DNA from: Chloroflexota bacterium
Lineage (GTDB): Bacteria; Chloroflexota; Anaerolineae; J102
Direction of reading: 5' to 3'
DNA: 64,000 nucleotides
NCBI GenBank assembly: GCA_029782215.1
Contig: JAKOVD010000137.1
Coordinates: 42,227 to 106,226, forward strand
Shown here: piece after piece, positions 1-8,133 of the stretch
Numbering within the stretch: the stretch's first letter is position 1
Layout: each line of letters starts with the position of its first letter
The notes under the pieces: model-generated
Database searches by the model: none
What the model saw: only the letters and a program-made list of their open reading frames with translations
Told to the model about the DNA's origin: nothing
Position numbers and translations under genes: made by a program

Positions 1-507
1 ACGCCTTCCGCTTCTGGGCATTGGCTTTCAGCAGCCGCTTCTTCGGCCGCTTGTGCACAAACCCCAGACGGTGCAGGTAGTTGGCCAACGGTACTTGGCA
101 CGACAGGTTCCGACTGCTCAGTTCCCGACCAAAACGCTCACGCACGAACTGCCGCACCACCTTCCCTGTCCACTTCGCCACATCCATGCCCACTGCACGC
201 GGCGACCCTTGCACCGCCGCCTTCAGCGCCGCTTTTTGCGCCGCATCGAGGACGGGGGGGACCCGCCCGTCTGCTCGAAGATCAGCCCGCTCGGTCCTTT
301 CTCCCGCAGATCCTCCACCCAGGCGCCGATGGTGTGGGCATCCCGCTCCAGCGCTTCCGCTACCTCGTTGGCTGTCCAGCCACGGGTTAACAGCCACATC
401 GCATGCCAGCGTTCCCGCTCCCGTGGCGTCGGGGCGCTGTACATGCGCTCCCGCACGGCCTTCACATCCAACTGCCAGCGCTCCAACAGCGCGACCATGT
501 CGTTCAT
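1..507 (-). mobile_element. IS630-type transposase, 5' part, frame broken at a C7 run; cut by window edge
   Basis: The first 83 codons from the ATG at 507 encode a helix-turn-helix region of the kind that opens IS630/Tc1-like transposases (motif TANEVAEALERDAHTIGAWV, about residues 45-64). This frame ends at 223 in a basic nonsense tail. The natural continuation (VLDAAQKAALKAAV onwards, ending with HKRPKKRLLKANAQKRK) is in the -1 frame and runs off the window at base 1. The switch falls on seven consecutive C on the minus strand (254-260), where the reading is TCC CCC CCG; a -1 slip there joins the two frames cleanly. It may be a programmed frameshift, as some IS elements use, or a decayed copy. 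The catalytic DDE part lies outside the window. The outer IS end is probably between 508 and 590 but I could not fix the terminal repeat. Confidence 0.75.
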
Positions 508-633
508 TCGGCATCCTCGTGACGTAGTGGTTTCGCCGGCAGTTTATCATGGTCGTTCTGCGGGTCTCACTTTGCGATCAGTTTAGGCCACACCCCGGCC
601 GGTCAGCCAGAACAACCCACAAACCCGACCCCG

Positions 634-659
634 AAAGGACAGGCTCGCCCTGTCCTTTT
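634..659 (+). terminator. Hairpin with T run, upstream of the radical SAM gene
   Basis: A 10-bp perfect stem (AAAGGACAGG / CCTGTCCTTT) with a 5-base loop, ending in TTTT on the plus strand and symmetric enough to act on both strands. It lies between the transposase start and the radical SAM gene and would insulate them from each other. Seen in sequence; function inferred. Confidence 0.6.
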
Positions 660-800
660 CGCGTTTCCAGCGACTGCAAGCCGTCCCAAATGACGGGGAT
701 TCGGCAGAATCCTCCGTTTCCTGCTATCATTGGCGTTTGCCCAGGCATCACACGCCCTGGCGCCCCGCCCGCTTCTTCCCGCCACCCGCTTCCTGCTCCC

Positions 801-2567
801 ATGCCCTATTCTCCCTACTCGGCTCTTCTGACCCAGGAAACCGGCGCCGTTACCAAAGACTGGGGCGGGAAACTGCCCGTGGCGCTGGCGTTTCCGAACA
901 CATACTACGTGGGCATGAGCTCGCTGGCGCTGCAGATCCTTTACCGCCGCTTCAATGCACACCCTGGCGTGGTCTGCGAACGCGTCTTCTGGGAGAAGGG
1001 CGCTGCCAGCAGCGCTGGGGCCGGCGGCAGGGGCAGAAACCCCTTGCTGAGCCTGGAATCGGGACGCCGGGTGGACGAGTTCGCCGTCTGGGCCTTCACC
1101 ATCTCCTACGAGATGGACTACTTCAACGTCGTGGACATGTTGCGCCAGGCAGGGGTGCCACCCTTGGCCTGCGACCGCGACGAAAGCTGGCCTTTGCTGG
1201 TTGCGGGTGGGCCGGGCATCACGATGAACCCGGAGCCCATGGCGCCCTTCTTCGACGCCATCGTCGTGGGGGAAGGCGAGGAAGTCATCGATGACCTGGT
1301 GGCGCTCTTCCAGGACCAGATCGATGCCCCGCGCGAGGAGCTGCTGGTGAGCCTTGATCGTCTCCCCGGCGTCTACGTGCCCGCGCTGGTGCCGCCTGTG
1401 ACCGAGCAGGGACCCCATCCCCGCCGCATCCGCCGCCTGTGGGTGCGGGAACTGGAGAAGTATCCTCCCGTCAGCGGTCTCTACACCCCCGAGACCGAGT
1501 TCGGCGGCATGCACCTGATGGAGATCGCCCGCGGCTGCGGCCGCGGCTGCCGCTTCTGCCTGGCAGGCTACGTTTATCGCCCCCCGCGTGAGCAGCCCCT
1601 GGATCTGCTGCTGCAGTGGGCCGAGGCAGGCCTGCAGCACGGCAACCGCCTGGGCCTGGTCTCCGCGGCCGTTTCCGACCATACCCAGATCGACGACCTG
1701 GCGACCGCCCTGCTGGAGATGGGGGCCGTGATCAGCGTTTCGTCGATGCGCGTGGACCCGATTTCGGTTCCCCTGGTCAAGGCCATGCGGGCGGGCGGCG
1801 CCCAAACGCTGACGATCGCCCCCGAAGCCGGCTCCAGGCGGCTGCGCGACGTCATCAGCAAGACGCAAACCGAGGCGCAGCTCCTGCAGGCGGTCGAGCT
1901 GGCGCAGGCGTTGGACTATCCGCAGATCAAGTTCTATTTCATGGTCGGGCATCCGACGGAAACGCAGGCGGACATCGATGAGCTGGTGGACTTCGTGGGA
2001 AAGGCGCGGGGCTTGTTCAAGCGCCGCATTGCCATGAACGCCACGCCCTTCGTTCCCAAGGCCCACACGCCCTTCCAGCGCATGGCCATGACTGATGTCA
2101 AGACGCTTAAACAGCGCCAGGCCTTCATCCAGAAGCAGGTTGGACGCTGGCAGGTAGCCGTCCGCGCCGATTCACCCGCCTGGGCCGAGGTCCAGGCTGT
2201 GCTCTCGCGTGGGGACCGCCGTCTGGCGCAGGTGCTGCTGGAGACGCCCGAGCTCAGCGTCAGCGCCTTCTGGGAGACGATGGCCCGGCTCGGCCTGGAG
2301 CGCGACGAGTTTCTGGGCGAGCAGGATCGGGACCGGGTGCTGCCCTGGTACGTGGTCGAGAGCGGCGTGACCGACAACTTTTTTGACTACGAGTGGCGGC
2401 TGGCCGGTCGCGGCCAGACGGGTCCCCACTGCCCAACCGACAGCGCCGGCTGCCTCACCTGCGGCGCCTGTGATCAGGATTGGGCCTTTCGCTTCAGCGA
2501 CGGCGCCCCCCAACGCCGCCCCCACCCCACGGCGCCTGTGGCAGCTTCCATTCCTTTGTTCACTTGA
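801..2567 (+). CDS. Radical SAM protein with N-terminal B12-binding-like region (TIGR03960-like)
   Basis: A 588-residue protein starting at ATG 801 (MPYSPYSALLTQ); a longer open frame back to 549 is not homologous-looking. The N-terminal third (about 1-200) resembles the cobalamin-binding-like fold seen in such proteins. The central radical SAM core begins with MEIARGCGRGCRFC, a CxxxCxxC cluster motif for the SAM-cleaving [4Fe-4S] centre, followed by an SSMRVDPIS strand and APEAGSRRLR. The C-terminus holds further cysteines (CPTDSAGCLTCGAC), a possible extra metal site. Family members sit beside ribosomal or RNA genes in some bacteria and their substrate is unknown. No functional partner adjoins it here; the next gene is 260 bases away across a repeat field. 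Confidence 0.85.
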   Translation: MPYSPYSALLTQETGAVTKDWGGKLPVALAFPNTYYVGMSSLALQILYRRFNAHPGVVCERVFWEKGAASSAGAGGRGRNPLLSLESGRRVDEFAVWAFTISYEMDYFNVVDMLRQAGVPPLACDRDESWPLLVAGGPGITMNPEPMAPFFDAIVVGEGEEVIDDLVALFQDQIDAPREELLVSLDRLPGVYVPALVPPVTEQGPHPRRIRRLWVRELEKYPPVSGLYTPETEFGGMHLMEIARGCGRGCRFCLAGYVYRPPREQPLDLLLQWAEAGLQHGNRLGLVSAAVSDHTQIDDLATALLEMGAVISVSSMRVDPISVPLVKAMRAGGAQTLTIAPEAGSRRLRDVISKTQTEAQLLQAVELAQALDYPQIKFYFMVGHPTETQADIDELVDFVGKARGLFKRRIAMNATPFVPKAHTPFQRMAMTDVKTLKQRQAFIQKQVGRWQVAVRADSPAWAEVQAVLSRGDRRLAQVLLETPELSVSAFWETMARLGLERDEFLGEQDRDRVLPWYVVESGVTDNFFDYEWRLAGRGQTGPHCPTDSAGCLTCGACDQDWAFRFSDGAPQRRPHPTAPVAASIPLFT

Positions 2568-2579
2568 GGCTCTCTGCAC

Positions 2580-2832
2580 TTCCTACCGCAGAGAACGCAG
2601 AGCACGCAAAGATGTCTCGCTTACTGCTACTTTGTCAACAATTTGTAGTTTTTCTCTGCGCTCTTTGCGATAAAGATCGTAGATTACACAAAAACCACTT
2701 GTTTACGGCCACTAAATCCGCAACTTGCAGCTCTTCTCCGCGCTCTTTGCGTTCTCTGCGGTAGATAGCGCAGGTGACGCAAAGACAACTTGTTTACCAC
2801 TTCATAGGCGACTTGCTTCTGCAGCTAACAAT
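2580..2832. repeat. Degenerate GCAGAGAACGCAAAG-type repeat block upstream of the GxxExxY gene
   Basis: The block alternates two inverted modules: ACCGCAGAGAACGCAGAGCA-type (near 2584) and its complement CTCTGCGCTCTTTGCG-type (near 2653 and 2740). Between them are short gene-tail fossils such as GTC AAC AAT TTG TAG at 2634-2648, which reads V-N-N-L-stop, like the end of the following GxxExxY gene (V-H-S-L-stop). The same modules recur after that gene. No credible gene is present in the block. Confidence 0.8.
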
Positions 2833-3210
2833 ATGAAGGAGAACGCGTTATCAAGCGAGATCATCGGTGCTGCGATTGACGTACACCGTGAATTGGGGCC
2901 AGGACTTCTGGAGTCGGCCTACGAGGAGTGTCTTGCGTACGAGTTCACCCTGCGTCGCCTGCCTTTCGAACGTCAAAAATCAGTGCCCGTGCTTTACAAG
3001 GGCAATGTAGTCGATTGCGGCTTTCGCCTCGACTTTCTGGTCGACGGCCTTGTCGTGGTTGAGCTGAAGGCGGTAGACCAATTGGCGAGAATCCATGACG
3101 CACAGGTGCTCACCTATTTGAACCTCGCTCAGTGCAAGCTCGGCCTGTTGCTGAACTTCAATGTCGTCGTGCTGCGGGATGGCATCCGGCGCCTTGTCCA
3201 CAGCCTGTAG
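2833..3210 (+). CDS. GxxExxY family protein (PD-(D/E)XK nuclease-like fold)
   Basis: A 125-residue protein from ATG 2833 (MKENALSSEIIGAAIDVHRE). It carries the family signature G-L-L-E-S-A-Y near residues 24-30 and a DFLVDGLVVVELKAV strand whose D...ExK pattern matches the PD-(D/E)XK nuclease-like core. Family function is unknown; the fold suggests nucleic-acid cleavage or binding. An in-frame extension to 2725 runs through repeat DNA and is not credible. The gene is embedded in repeats, and its last codons plus stop (RRLVHSL-stop, ending 3210) directly abut a 181-bp tandem unit that itself ends with a near copy of those codons. I read this as a gene maintained inside its own repeat family. 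Confidence 0.85.
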   Translation: MKENALSSEIIGAAIDVHRELGPGLLESAYEECLAYEFTLRRLPFERQKSVPVLYKGNVVDCGFRLDFLVDGLVVVELKAVDQLARIHDAQVLTYLNLAQCKLGLLLNFNVVVLRDGIRRLVHSL

Positions 3211-3606
3211 CTCTTCTCTGCGCTCTTTGAACCTTCTACCGCAGAGATCGCAAAGCACGCAAAGACGTCAGGTTTACCAGCCTCATGTCCACAACTTGTA
3301 AAACTTCTCTGCGCTCTTTGCGTTCTCTGCGGTATGGAGTGCAGAGTACGCAAGACATCTTGTCTGCCGGCGCCTTGTTCACAACTTGTAGCTCTCCTCT
3401 GCGGTCTTTGAACCTTCTACCGCGGAGAACGCAGGGCACGCAAAGACGTCAGGTTTACCAGCCTCATGTCCACAACTTGTAAAACTTCTCTGCGCTCTTT
3501 GCGTTCTCTGCGGTATGGAGTGCAGAGTACACAAGACATCTTGTCTGCCGTCGCCTTGTCCACAAACTGAAGCTCTTCTCTGCGCTCTTTGCGCTCTCTG
3601 CGGTAG
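3211..3606. repeat. 181-bp tandem repeat (two units plus a partial third) after the GxxExxY gene
   Basis: Unit 1 is 3211-3391, unit 2 is 3392-3572, and a partial third unit starts at 3573. The period is exactly 181 bp with few mismatches. Each unit starts with CTCTTCTCTGCGCTCTTTG or a variant, carries an inverted pair (ACCGCAGAGAACGC-type left arm, GCGTTCTCTGCGGT right arm) and ends in a gene-tail fossil: C-R-R-L-V-H-N-L-stop at 3365-3391 and C-R-R-L-V-H-K-L-K at 3546-3572. A second V-H-N-L-stop fossil is found mid-unit (3287-3301). The last module reaches the start of galE. Confidence 0.9.
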
Positions 3607-3621
3607 TAAGTGAGGGTCATC

Positions 3622-4614
3622 TTGGCTCGCAAAGTTCTTGTCACCGGCGGCTGCGGATACATTGGCAGCCACACTGTCGCCGAGCTGCAGCGACAGGGCT
3701 ACGACGTCGTCGTCTTTGACAACCTGGTGAAAGGCCATCACGCCGCCGTCACAGGCGCCCCGGTCATCGTGGGCGACCTGCTCATTCCCGCCGATGTGCA
3801 AGCTGTCTTTCGCGCCCATCCCGACATCAGCGGCGTCATCCATTTCGCCGCCTATATCGAGGTCGGCGAGTCGATGGAGCAGCCGGGGAAGTACTTCCAG
3901 AACAACGTCCAGGGCTGCGTCAACTTGCTGGATGGCATGGACGCCGCCGGCGTACGTCATCTCGTCTTCTCCTCAACCTGCGCCGTCTATGGTACCCCGC
4001 AGCACGTGCCCGTGACCGAGCAGGAGAGCCTTAAGCCCGAAAGCGTCTACGGCGTCTCCAAGCTGATGGCCGAACAGGTATTGGGCTGGTATGACCGCAT
4101 CAAGGGCATTCGCCACACCGCACTGCGCTACTTCAATGCCTCCGGGTCCAGCTTCGACGGCCGCATCGGCGACGCCTACAAGCCTGCCAGCCGCCTGGTA
4201 CCCAGGCTGATAGAGTACCTGCTGGGCCAGCGCACCGACTTCGTCATCTACGGCGACGACTACCCTACACCCGATGGCACCTGCATCCGCGACTACATCC
4301 ATGTCGACGACCTGGCCACGTCGCACATTGCTGCCCTGAACTATCTGTGGGGGGGCGGCGAAAGCATGGCCTTCAACCTGGGCACGGGCGCCGGTTCCAG
4401 CAACAAAGAGATCGTGCAGATGGTGCGCGAGATCACCGGCCTTGACTTCAAGGTGGCCGTCGGACAGCGCCGGCCTGGCGACGCCACCCGCATCTGGGCG
4501 GACAACTCGCGCGCCCGCCAGGTGTTGGGCTGGTCTCCCCGTTACGGGCTACGCGAAATCCTGGAGACAGACTGGCAGTGGCACAGCACCCATCCCCACG
4601 GATTCGACGACTGA
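3622..4614 (+). CDS. galE: UDP-glucose 4-epimerase
   Basis: Interconverts UDP-glucose and UDP-galactose in the cytoplasm with bound NAD. This short-chain dehydrogenase has the N-terminal Rossmann motif TGGCGYIGSH, the SST segment (SSTCAVYG), the catalytic YxxxK (YGVSK) and a sugar-binding C-terminal region. It is 330 residues, the usual family length. I prefer TTG at 3622 because GTGAGGG stands 6-7 bases upstream; GTG at 3610 would add four residues and lies almost in the repeat block. It probably feeds exopolysaccharide or glycolipid synthesis. No other sugar gene adjoins, and the repeat field directly upstream leaves little room for a promoter of its own. Confidence 0.95.
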   Translation: MARKVLVTGGCGYIGSHTVAELQRQGYDVVVFDNLVKGHHAAVTGAPVIVGDLLIPADVQAVFRAHPDISGVIHFAAYIEVGESMEQPGKYFQNNVQGCVNLLDGMDAAGVRHLVFSSTCAVYGTPQHVPVTEQESLKPESVYGVSKLMAEQVLGWYDRIKGIRHTALRYFNASGSSFDGRIGDAYKPASRLVPRLIEYLLGQRTDFVIYGDDYPTPDGTCIRDYIHVDDLATSHIAALNYLWGGGESMAFNLGTGAGSSNKEIVQMVREITGLDFKVAVGQRRPGDATRIWADNSRARQVLGWSPRYGLREILETDWQWHSTHPHGFDD

Positions 4615-4695
4615 CCCGCCCCACCCCCACCTTCGTGTAGCCCCTCACTCCTTCGCCCTTCCCCGCCTCCCCCTCGCCACCCGCTACCCGCCACC

Positions 4696-5505
4696 GTGCT
4701 CCACCACAACCACCGCGACCTGCCCTTCTACACGTTCCCCGGCCTCGACGCTGACCCCGGCGTCCGTCATGCCGTGCTCACGCGCCACGGCGGCATCAGC
4801 CCGGCGCCGTGGGACAGCCTCAACCTGGGCTGGACGGTGGGGGATGAGCGCGCCAACGTCGAGTCGAACTACCGGCGCTGGACGCAGGCGCTGGGACTGG
4901 TGCGGGAGGAGCTGACGACCACGTGGCAGGTGCATGGCAGCCATGTCCTTGTCGCCGACGGCAGTCAGCACGGCATGCTCGGAAAGGCGGATGCGCTGAT
5001 CACCCGCGTTCCCGGCCTACCGTTGGTGCAGCGCTACGCCGACTGCACCCCGATCCTGCTCTACGACCCCGTGCGGCGGGCCTGCGGCATCGCTCACGCC
5101 GGCTGGCAGGGGACGGTGGCGCGCTGCGCCGAGGCGGCCGTGCGGGCGATGCAGGAGGCGTTCGGCACGGACCCGGCCGACCTGATCGCCGGCGTCGGAC
5201 CTGCGATCGGCCCCTGCTGCTACGAGGTGGGGCCGGAAGTGGTCAGTGCGGTCCGGACCAGCCATCGCGACCCTGACCGGCTGCTGCAGCCCGGCCCGCG
5301 CGCCGGCGCCGCCCTGCTTGACCTCTGGGAAGCCAACGCCCAGCAGCTTCATGATGCAGGCGTGGTTCGGGTGGAAGTCGCCGGCCTGTGTACGGCCTGC
5401 TACCGCGAGACTTTCTTCTCACATCGCGGTGACCACGGTCAGACAGGCCGTTTTGCCGCCTTTATCATGCTCGAACCGTCTGCGGATGGGAGCGCGACGC
5501 CGTGA
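4696..5505 (+). CDS. pgeF: Peptidoglycan editing factor / multicopper-oxidase-like PgeF (YfiH, YlmD)
   Basis: A 269-residue protein of the YfiH/laccase-domain family, with purine nucleoside phosphorylase/adenosine deaminase-type activity reported for members and a role in removing L-Ser mis-incorporated into peptidoglycan. Zinc-site residues are visible: H in WQVHGSHV, C in YADCTPI, H in AHAGWQGTVARC. The CCYEVG segment is also typical. GTG 4696 fits the family N-terminus. It overlaps the next gene by four bases (GTGA), so the two are translationally coupled. In Firmicutes the orthologue ylmD lies just after ftsZ with ylmE and ylmG; here the same neighbours stand about 25 kb from ftsZ. Confidence 0.9.
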   Translation: MLHHNHRDLPFYTFPGLDADPGVRHAVLTRHGGISPAPWDSLNLGWTVGDERANVESNYRRWTQALGLVREELTTTWQVHGSHVLVADGSQHGMLGKADALITRVPGLPLVQRYADCTPILLYDPVRRACGIAHAGWQGTVARCAEAAVRAMQEAFGTDPADLIAGVGPAIGPCCYEVGPEVVSAVRTSHRDPDRLLQPGPRAGAALLDLWEANAQQLHDAGVVRVEVAGLCTACYRETFFSHRGDHGQTGRFAAFIMLEPSADGSATP

Positions 5506-6218
5506 ACGACCCATCGCTGCCTGCCATCGCCGCCAATCTGGCCCGCGTCCGCGAGCGCATGGCGCGTGCCGCCGCGAGCGCCGGTCGCGATCCTGGCGAC
5601 ATCACCCTCGTGGCAGTCACGAAGACACATGCGTGGCCCTACGTCGCCGCCGCCTTGGCCGCCGGCCAGATCGAGTTCGGCGAGAACCGGCCGGAAGAGG
5701 CCTTTGACAAGTTTCGCGGCGTTCCGCACCCGGAAGCGGCGCACGCGCGGCTGCACCTGATCGGACCCATTCAGAGCCGCAAGGCTCGTCTTGCCCTGGA
5801 CTGCCAGCCCGTCCTCATCCATAGCGTGGATCGGCTCAAGATCGCGGCCAGGCTGAGTGCGCTGGCGCAGGAGCTGGGCCAGCCGCTCGACATCCTTTTC
5901 GAGATCAACATCTCCGGCGAGGCCACAAAAGCAGGTTTCAGCCCCGCCGGGCTGGCAGCGGCGGCGCCCGAGCTGCTCGCCTTGCCCGGCCTGCGGCCAC
6001 ACGGGCTGATGGCCATCCCTCCCTTTGACCCCGATCCCGAAAGCGCCCGGCCCCATTTTGTCGCCCTGCGCCGTCTGCGCGACGATGTGGCCCGGCTCTT
6101 TCCCCAGGGCGACTGGTCACAGCTCAGCATGGGCATGAGCGATGACTTCGAGGTCGCTATCGCCGAAGGCGCCACCATCGTGCGCGTCGGTTCTGCCATC
6201 TTCGGTCCCCGTGAGTAA
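5502..6218 (+). CDS. YggS/YlmE family PLP-binding protein
   Basis: A 238-residue single-domain TIM-barrel protein of the YggS/PROSC family, which binds pyridoxal 5'-phosphate and buffers its cellular level rather than acting as a clear enzyme. The PLP lysine is in LVAVTKTH. Also seen are [11 protein letters not shown] (usual GENRVQE region), the [10 protein letters not shown] helix and the C-terminal [17 protein letters not shown] segment, where S-M-G-M-S binds phosphate. The start is GTG 5502, overlapping the pgeF stop. It is followed by proC, a neighbour in many bacteria. Confidence 0.93.
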   Translation: MNDPSLPAIAANLARVRERMARAAASAGRDPGDITLVAVTKTHAWPYVAAALAAGQIEFGENRPEEAFDKFRGVPHPEAAHARLHLIGPIQSRKARLALDCQPVLIHSVDRLKIAARLSALAQELGQPLDILFEINISGEATKAGFSPAGLAAAAPELLALPGLRPHGLMAIPPFDPDPESARPHFVALRRLRDDVARLFPQGDWSQLSMGMSDDFEVAIAEGATIVRVGSAIFGPRE

Positions 6219-6258
6219 AATTCGCCGTCCCACCACTGTCAGGAGCACAGCAAAGTCC

Positions 6259-7092
6259 ATGTTTGAGAGCGAAACCATCAGCATCATCGGCGCCGGCAAT
6301 ATGGGGGAAGCCATGATCAAAGGCATTCTGGGCCAGAAGTTGGTGCAGCCCGCCCAGATCCTGGCCTCGGAGCCGCGCCCCGACCGCGGGCAGCTCCTGC
6401 ACGACCTCTACGGCATCCGCACGACCGCCGAGAACCGCGTCGCCTCGCGTGAGGCCGACATCCTGGTGCTCAGCGTCAAGCCGCAGGTGCTCGCCAGGGT
6501 TATGGAGGAGATTCGTCTGGACCTCCGCCCCAACGCCCTTGTCCTGTCCATCGTGGCCGGCGCCCGCATCAAGATGATGATGACGGGTCTGCGCCACGGC
6601 GCCATCGTGCGGTCGATGCCCAACACCCCTGGGATGTACGGCCACGGCATGACGGTGTGGACCTGCACGCAGCATGTCTCGGACAAGCAGCGCCAGCAGG
6701 CGCAGCGCATCCTCCAGGCGTTGGGCGAAGAGATCTGGGTGGAGGAAGAGAGCTACCTCGACATGGCCACCGCACTCAGTGGTACCGGTCCCGCCTATGT
6801 CTTTCTTTTCATCGAGGCCTTGATCGATGCCGGGGTGCACATGGGCTTCTCGCGCCACGTGGCCGAGGAGATGGTGCTGCAGACGATCGAAGGCTCGGTC
6901 AAGGTGGTGCGCGAGATGAACCGCCATCCTGCCACTTTGCGCAACATGGTGACGTCGCCGGGCGGCACGACCGCGGCAGCCCTGTACGAGCTGGAGAAGG
7001 GCGGCTTCCGGACCATTCTCTCCAAGGCCATCTTCGCGGCCTACCGCCGGTCGGTGGAACTGGGCGAAGCTTCTGAAGCAAAGCTGACTTGA
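6259..7092 (+). CDS. proC: Pyrroline-5-carboxylate reductase
   Basis: Catalyses the last step of proline synthesis, NAD(P)H-dependent reduction of 1-pyrroline-5-carboxylate. The 277 residues start at ATG 6259 (MFESETISIIGAGNMGEAM), giving the N-terminal dinucleotide motif GAGNMG. The VRSMPNTPG segment and the C-terminal dimer signature TSPGGTTAAALYELEKGGF are intact. GGAGCAC 10-17 bases upstream may serve as ribosome site. It sits 40 bases after the yggS gene and 21 before yggT, a frequent association (yggS-proC-yggT) whose functional meaning is unclear. Confidence 0.95.
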   Translation: MFESETISIIGAGNMGEAMIKGILGQKLVQPAQILASEPRPDRGQLLHDLYGIRTTAENRVASREADILVLSVKPQVLARVMEEIRLDLRPNALVLSIVAGARIKMMMTGLRHGAIVRSMPNTPGMYGHGMTVWTCTQHVSDKQRQQAQRILQALGEEIWVEEESYLDMATALSGTGPAYVFLFIEALIDAGVHMGFSRHVAEEMVLQTIEGSVKVVREMNRHPATLRNMVTSPGGTTAAALYELEKGGFRTILSKAIFAAYRRSVELGEASEAKLT

Positions 7093-7113
7093 TCTTTCTA
7101 TCCGGGAGCCACG

Positions 7114-7368
7114 ATGCCATTCCTGGCAACATTTATCCAACTTCTCTTCACGGCGCTTAACATCGCCATCCTCATTCGCATCCTGCTTACCTGGGTGCCG
7201 ATCGACCCCTACCACCCTCTTGTTCGTATCCTGAACCAGATTACGGAGCCGATCCTGGGGCCGGCGCGACGCATCATCCCGCCCATGGGCGGCATCGACT
7301 TCTCGCCGATCATCGTGCTCGTCCTCCTCAGTCTCGTCGAGCGGGCGCTGCTGAGCGTGCTGGGCTGA
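7114..7368 (+). CDS. YggT family membrane protein (YlmG-like)
   Basis: An 84-residue integral membrane protein with two hydrophobic segments (about 1-25 and 60-80) around the family motif RILLTWVPIDPYHPLVRILNQ, shortened here as WVPIDPYHP, followed by ITEPILGPARRIIPP. Members are linked genetically to division-site or nucleoid organisation (YlmG) but have no enzyme role. It starts at ATG 7114 after CGGGAG and is the last gene of the pgeF-yggS-proC-yggT run. sepF, usually in this set, is not in the window. Confidence 0.88.
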   Translation: MPFLATFIQLLFTALNIAILIRILLTWVPIDPYHPLVRILNQITEPILGPARRIIPPMGGIDFSPIIVLVLLSLVERALLSVLG

Positions 7369-7454
7369 CCCCTGCCGGGAACCATGAATCGAGGCCGGTC
7401 GTCTTTAGGTTGTCTGGTTTGCCCGGCTCGCCGTCTGGCAAGGATGACGCGAAC

Positions 7455-7967
7455 ATGACCCGTCTGCCACCAATCGCCTTCCTTCTGCTTGCCGTCTTCG
7501 TCTGGGCCGGCTGCGCGTCGCCTGCCCGGCCTGCGGCTGCGCCCGCCGGTACCCCAGCGCCCGCAGCGCCTGCTTCCCGCCCGCCCACGACCTTCCCCAC
7601 GGCGCCGCCCACCGCGACGAAGGCGCCCGTGGCCTCACCGACACCGGCACCTGCGGTGTCGCCGACACCCACACTTAGGGTGTCGCCTTCGCCGGTCGTG
7701 GGCGAGCCTGGCGTGTCAGCGCAGGCCACCCTTGCTGCCCGCCAGATCGCCGCCGATACCCTGGGTGTGGCGCCCAAAGACGTCAAGGTGCTCTCCGTCA
7801 CCCCCATGGAGTGGAGCGATGCCTCCCTGGGCTGCCCCAATCCCGATATGATGTATGCCCAGGTGATCACCCCCGGCTACCAGGCCCAAGTCGAGGTCAA
7901 CGGCGAGGTCCATGACGTCCACATGGACGACAAGGGCCACGGCGTCGTCTGCACCCAGCCCCAATAG
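7455..7967 (+). CDS. Putative lipoprotein with Pro/Thr-rich linker
   Basis: A 170-residue protein from ATG 7455. Residues 1-20 are a signal peptide ending in a lipobox (VWAGC), so Cys 20 is the likely lipidated residue. Residues about 22-85 are a Pro/Ala/Thr linker (PTAPPTATKAPVASPTPAP), typical of Chloroflexota surface proteins. The compact C-terminal domain (about 95-170) has the pattern WSDASLGCPNPDMMYAQVIT and TPGYQAQVEVNGEVHDVH, known from many small uncharacterised secreted proteins. Its role is unknown. The in-frame extension back to 7410 lacks the signal peptide and is disregarded. Confidence 0.75.
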   Translation: MTRLPPIAFLLLAVFVWAGCASPARPAAAPAGTPAPAAPASRPPTTFPTAPPTATKAPVASPTPAPAVSPTPTLRVSPSPVVGEPGVSAQATLAARQIAADTLGVAPKDVKVLSVTPMEWSDASLGCPNPDMMYAQVITPGYQAQVEVNGEVHDVHMDDKGHGVVCTQPQ

Positions 7968-8010
7968 CCCAGGCACGGGCGCCGGGCAGATTAGGACTAC
8001 AACCGCATAG

Positions 8011-8041
8011 GTCATTCTGAGGAACGAAGTGACGAAGAATC
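8011..8041. repeat. Single arm of a dispersed GTCATTCTGAGG..GAAGAATC element
   Basis: One copy of the motif that in other copies reads GTCATTCTGAGCGAAGCGAAGAATC. It is a small palindromic element scattered through many bacterial genomes. Only one arm is seen here. Confidence 0.5.
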
Positions 8042-8133
8042 GGAAGGCTTCCCTGGCAGAGCCCGCGGATTCTGGCGCAAGCGGCGCTTGCGCTCTCCCT
8101 GTGGTCGCTACTCAGAACACAGCCCTCCCATTT

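Noticed and set aside
549..800. Extended N-terminus for the radical SAM protein
   Set aside because: Crosses a terminator hairpin and IS flank; family-like sequence begins at 801.
2580..3606. CRISPR array
   Set aside because: The repeat is 181 bp with related rather than unique spacers, contains gene-tail fossils, and no cas gene is near.
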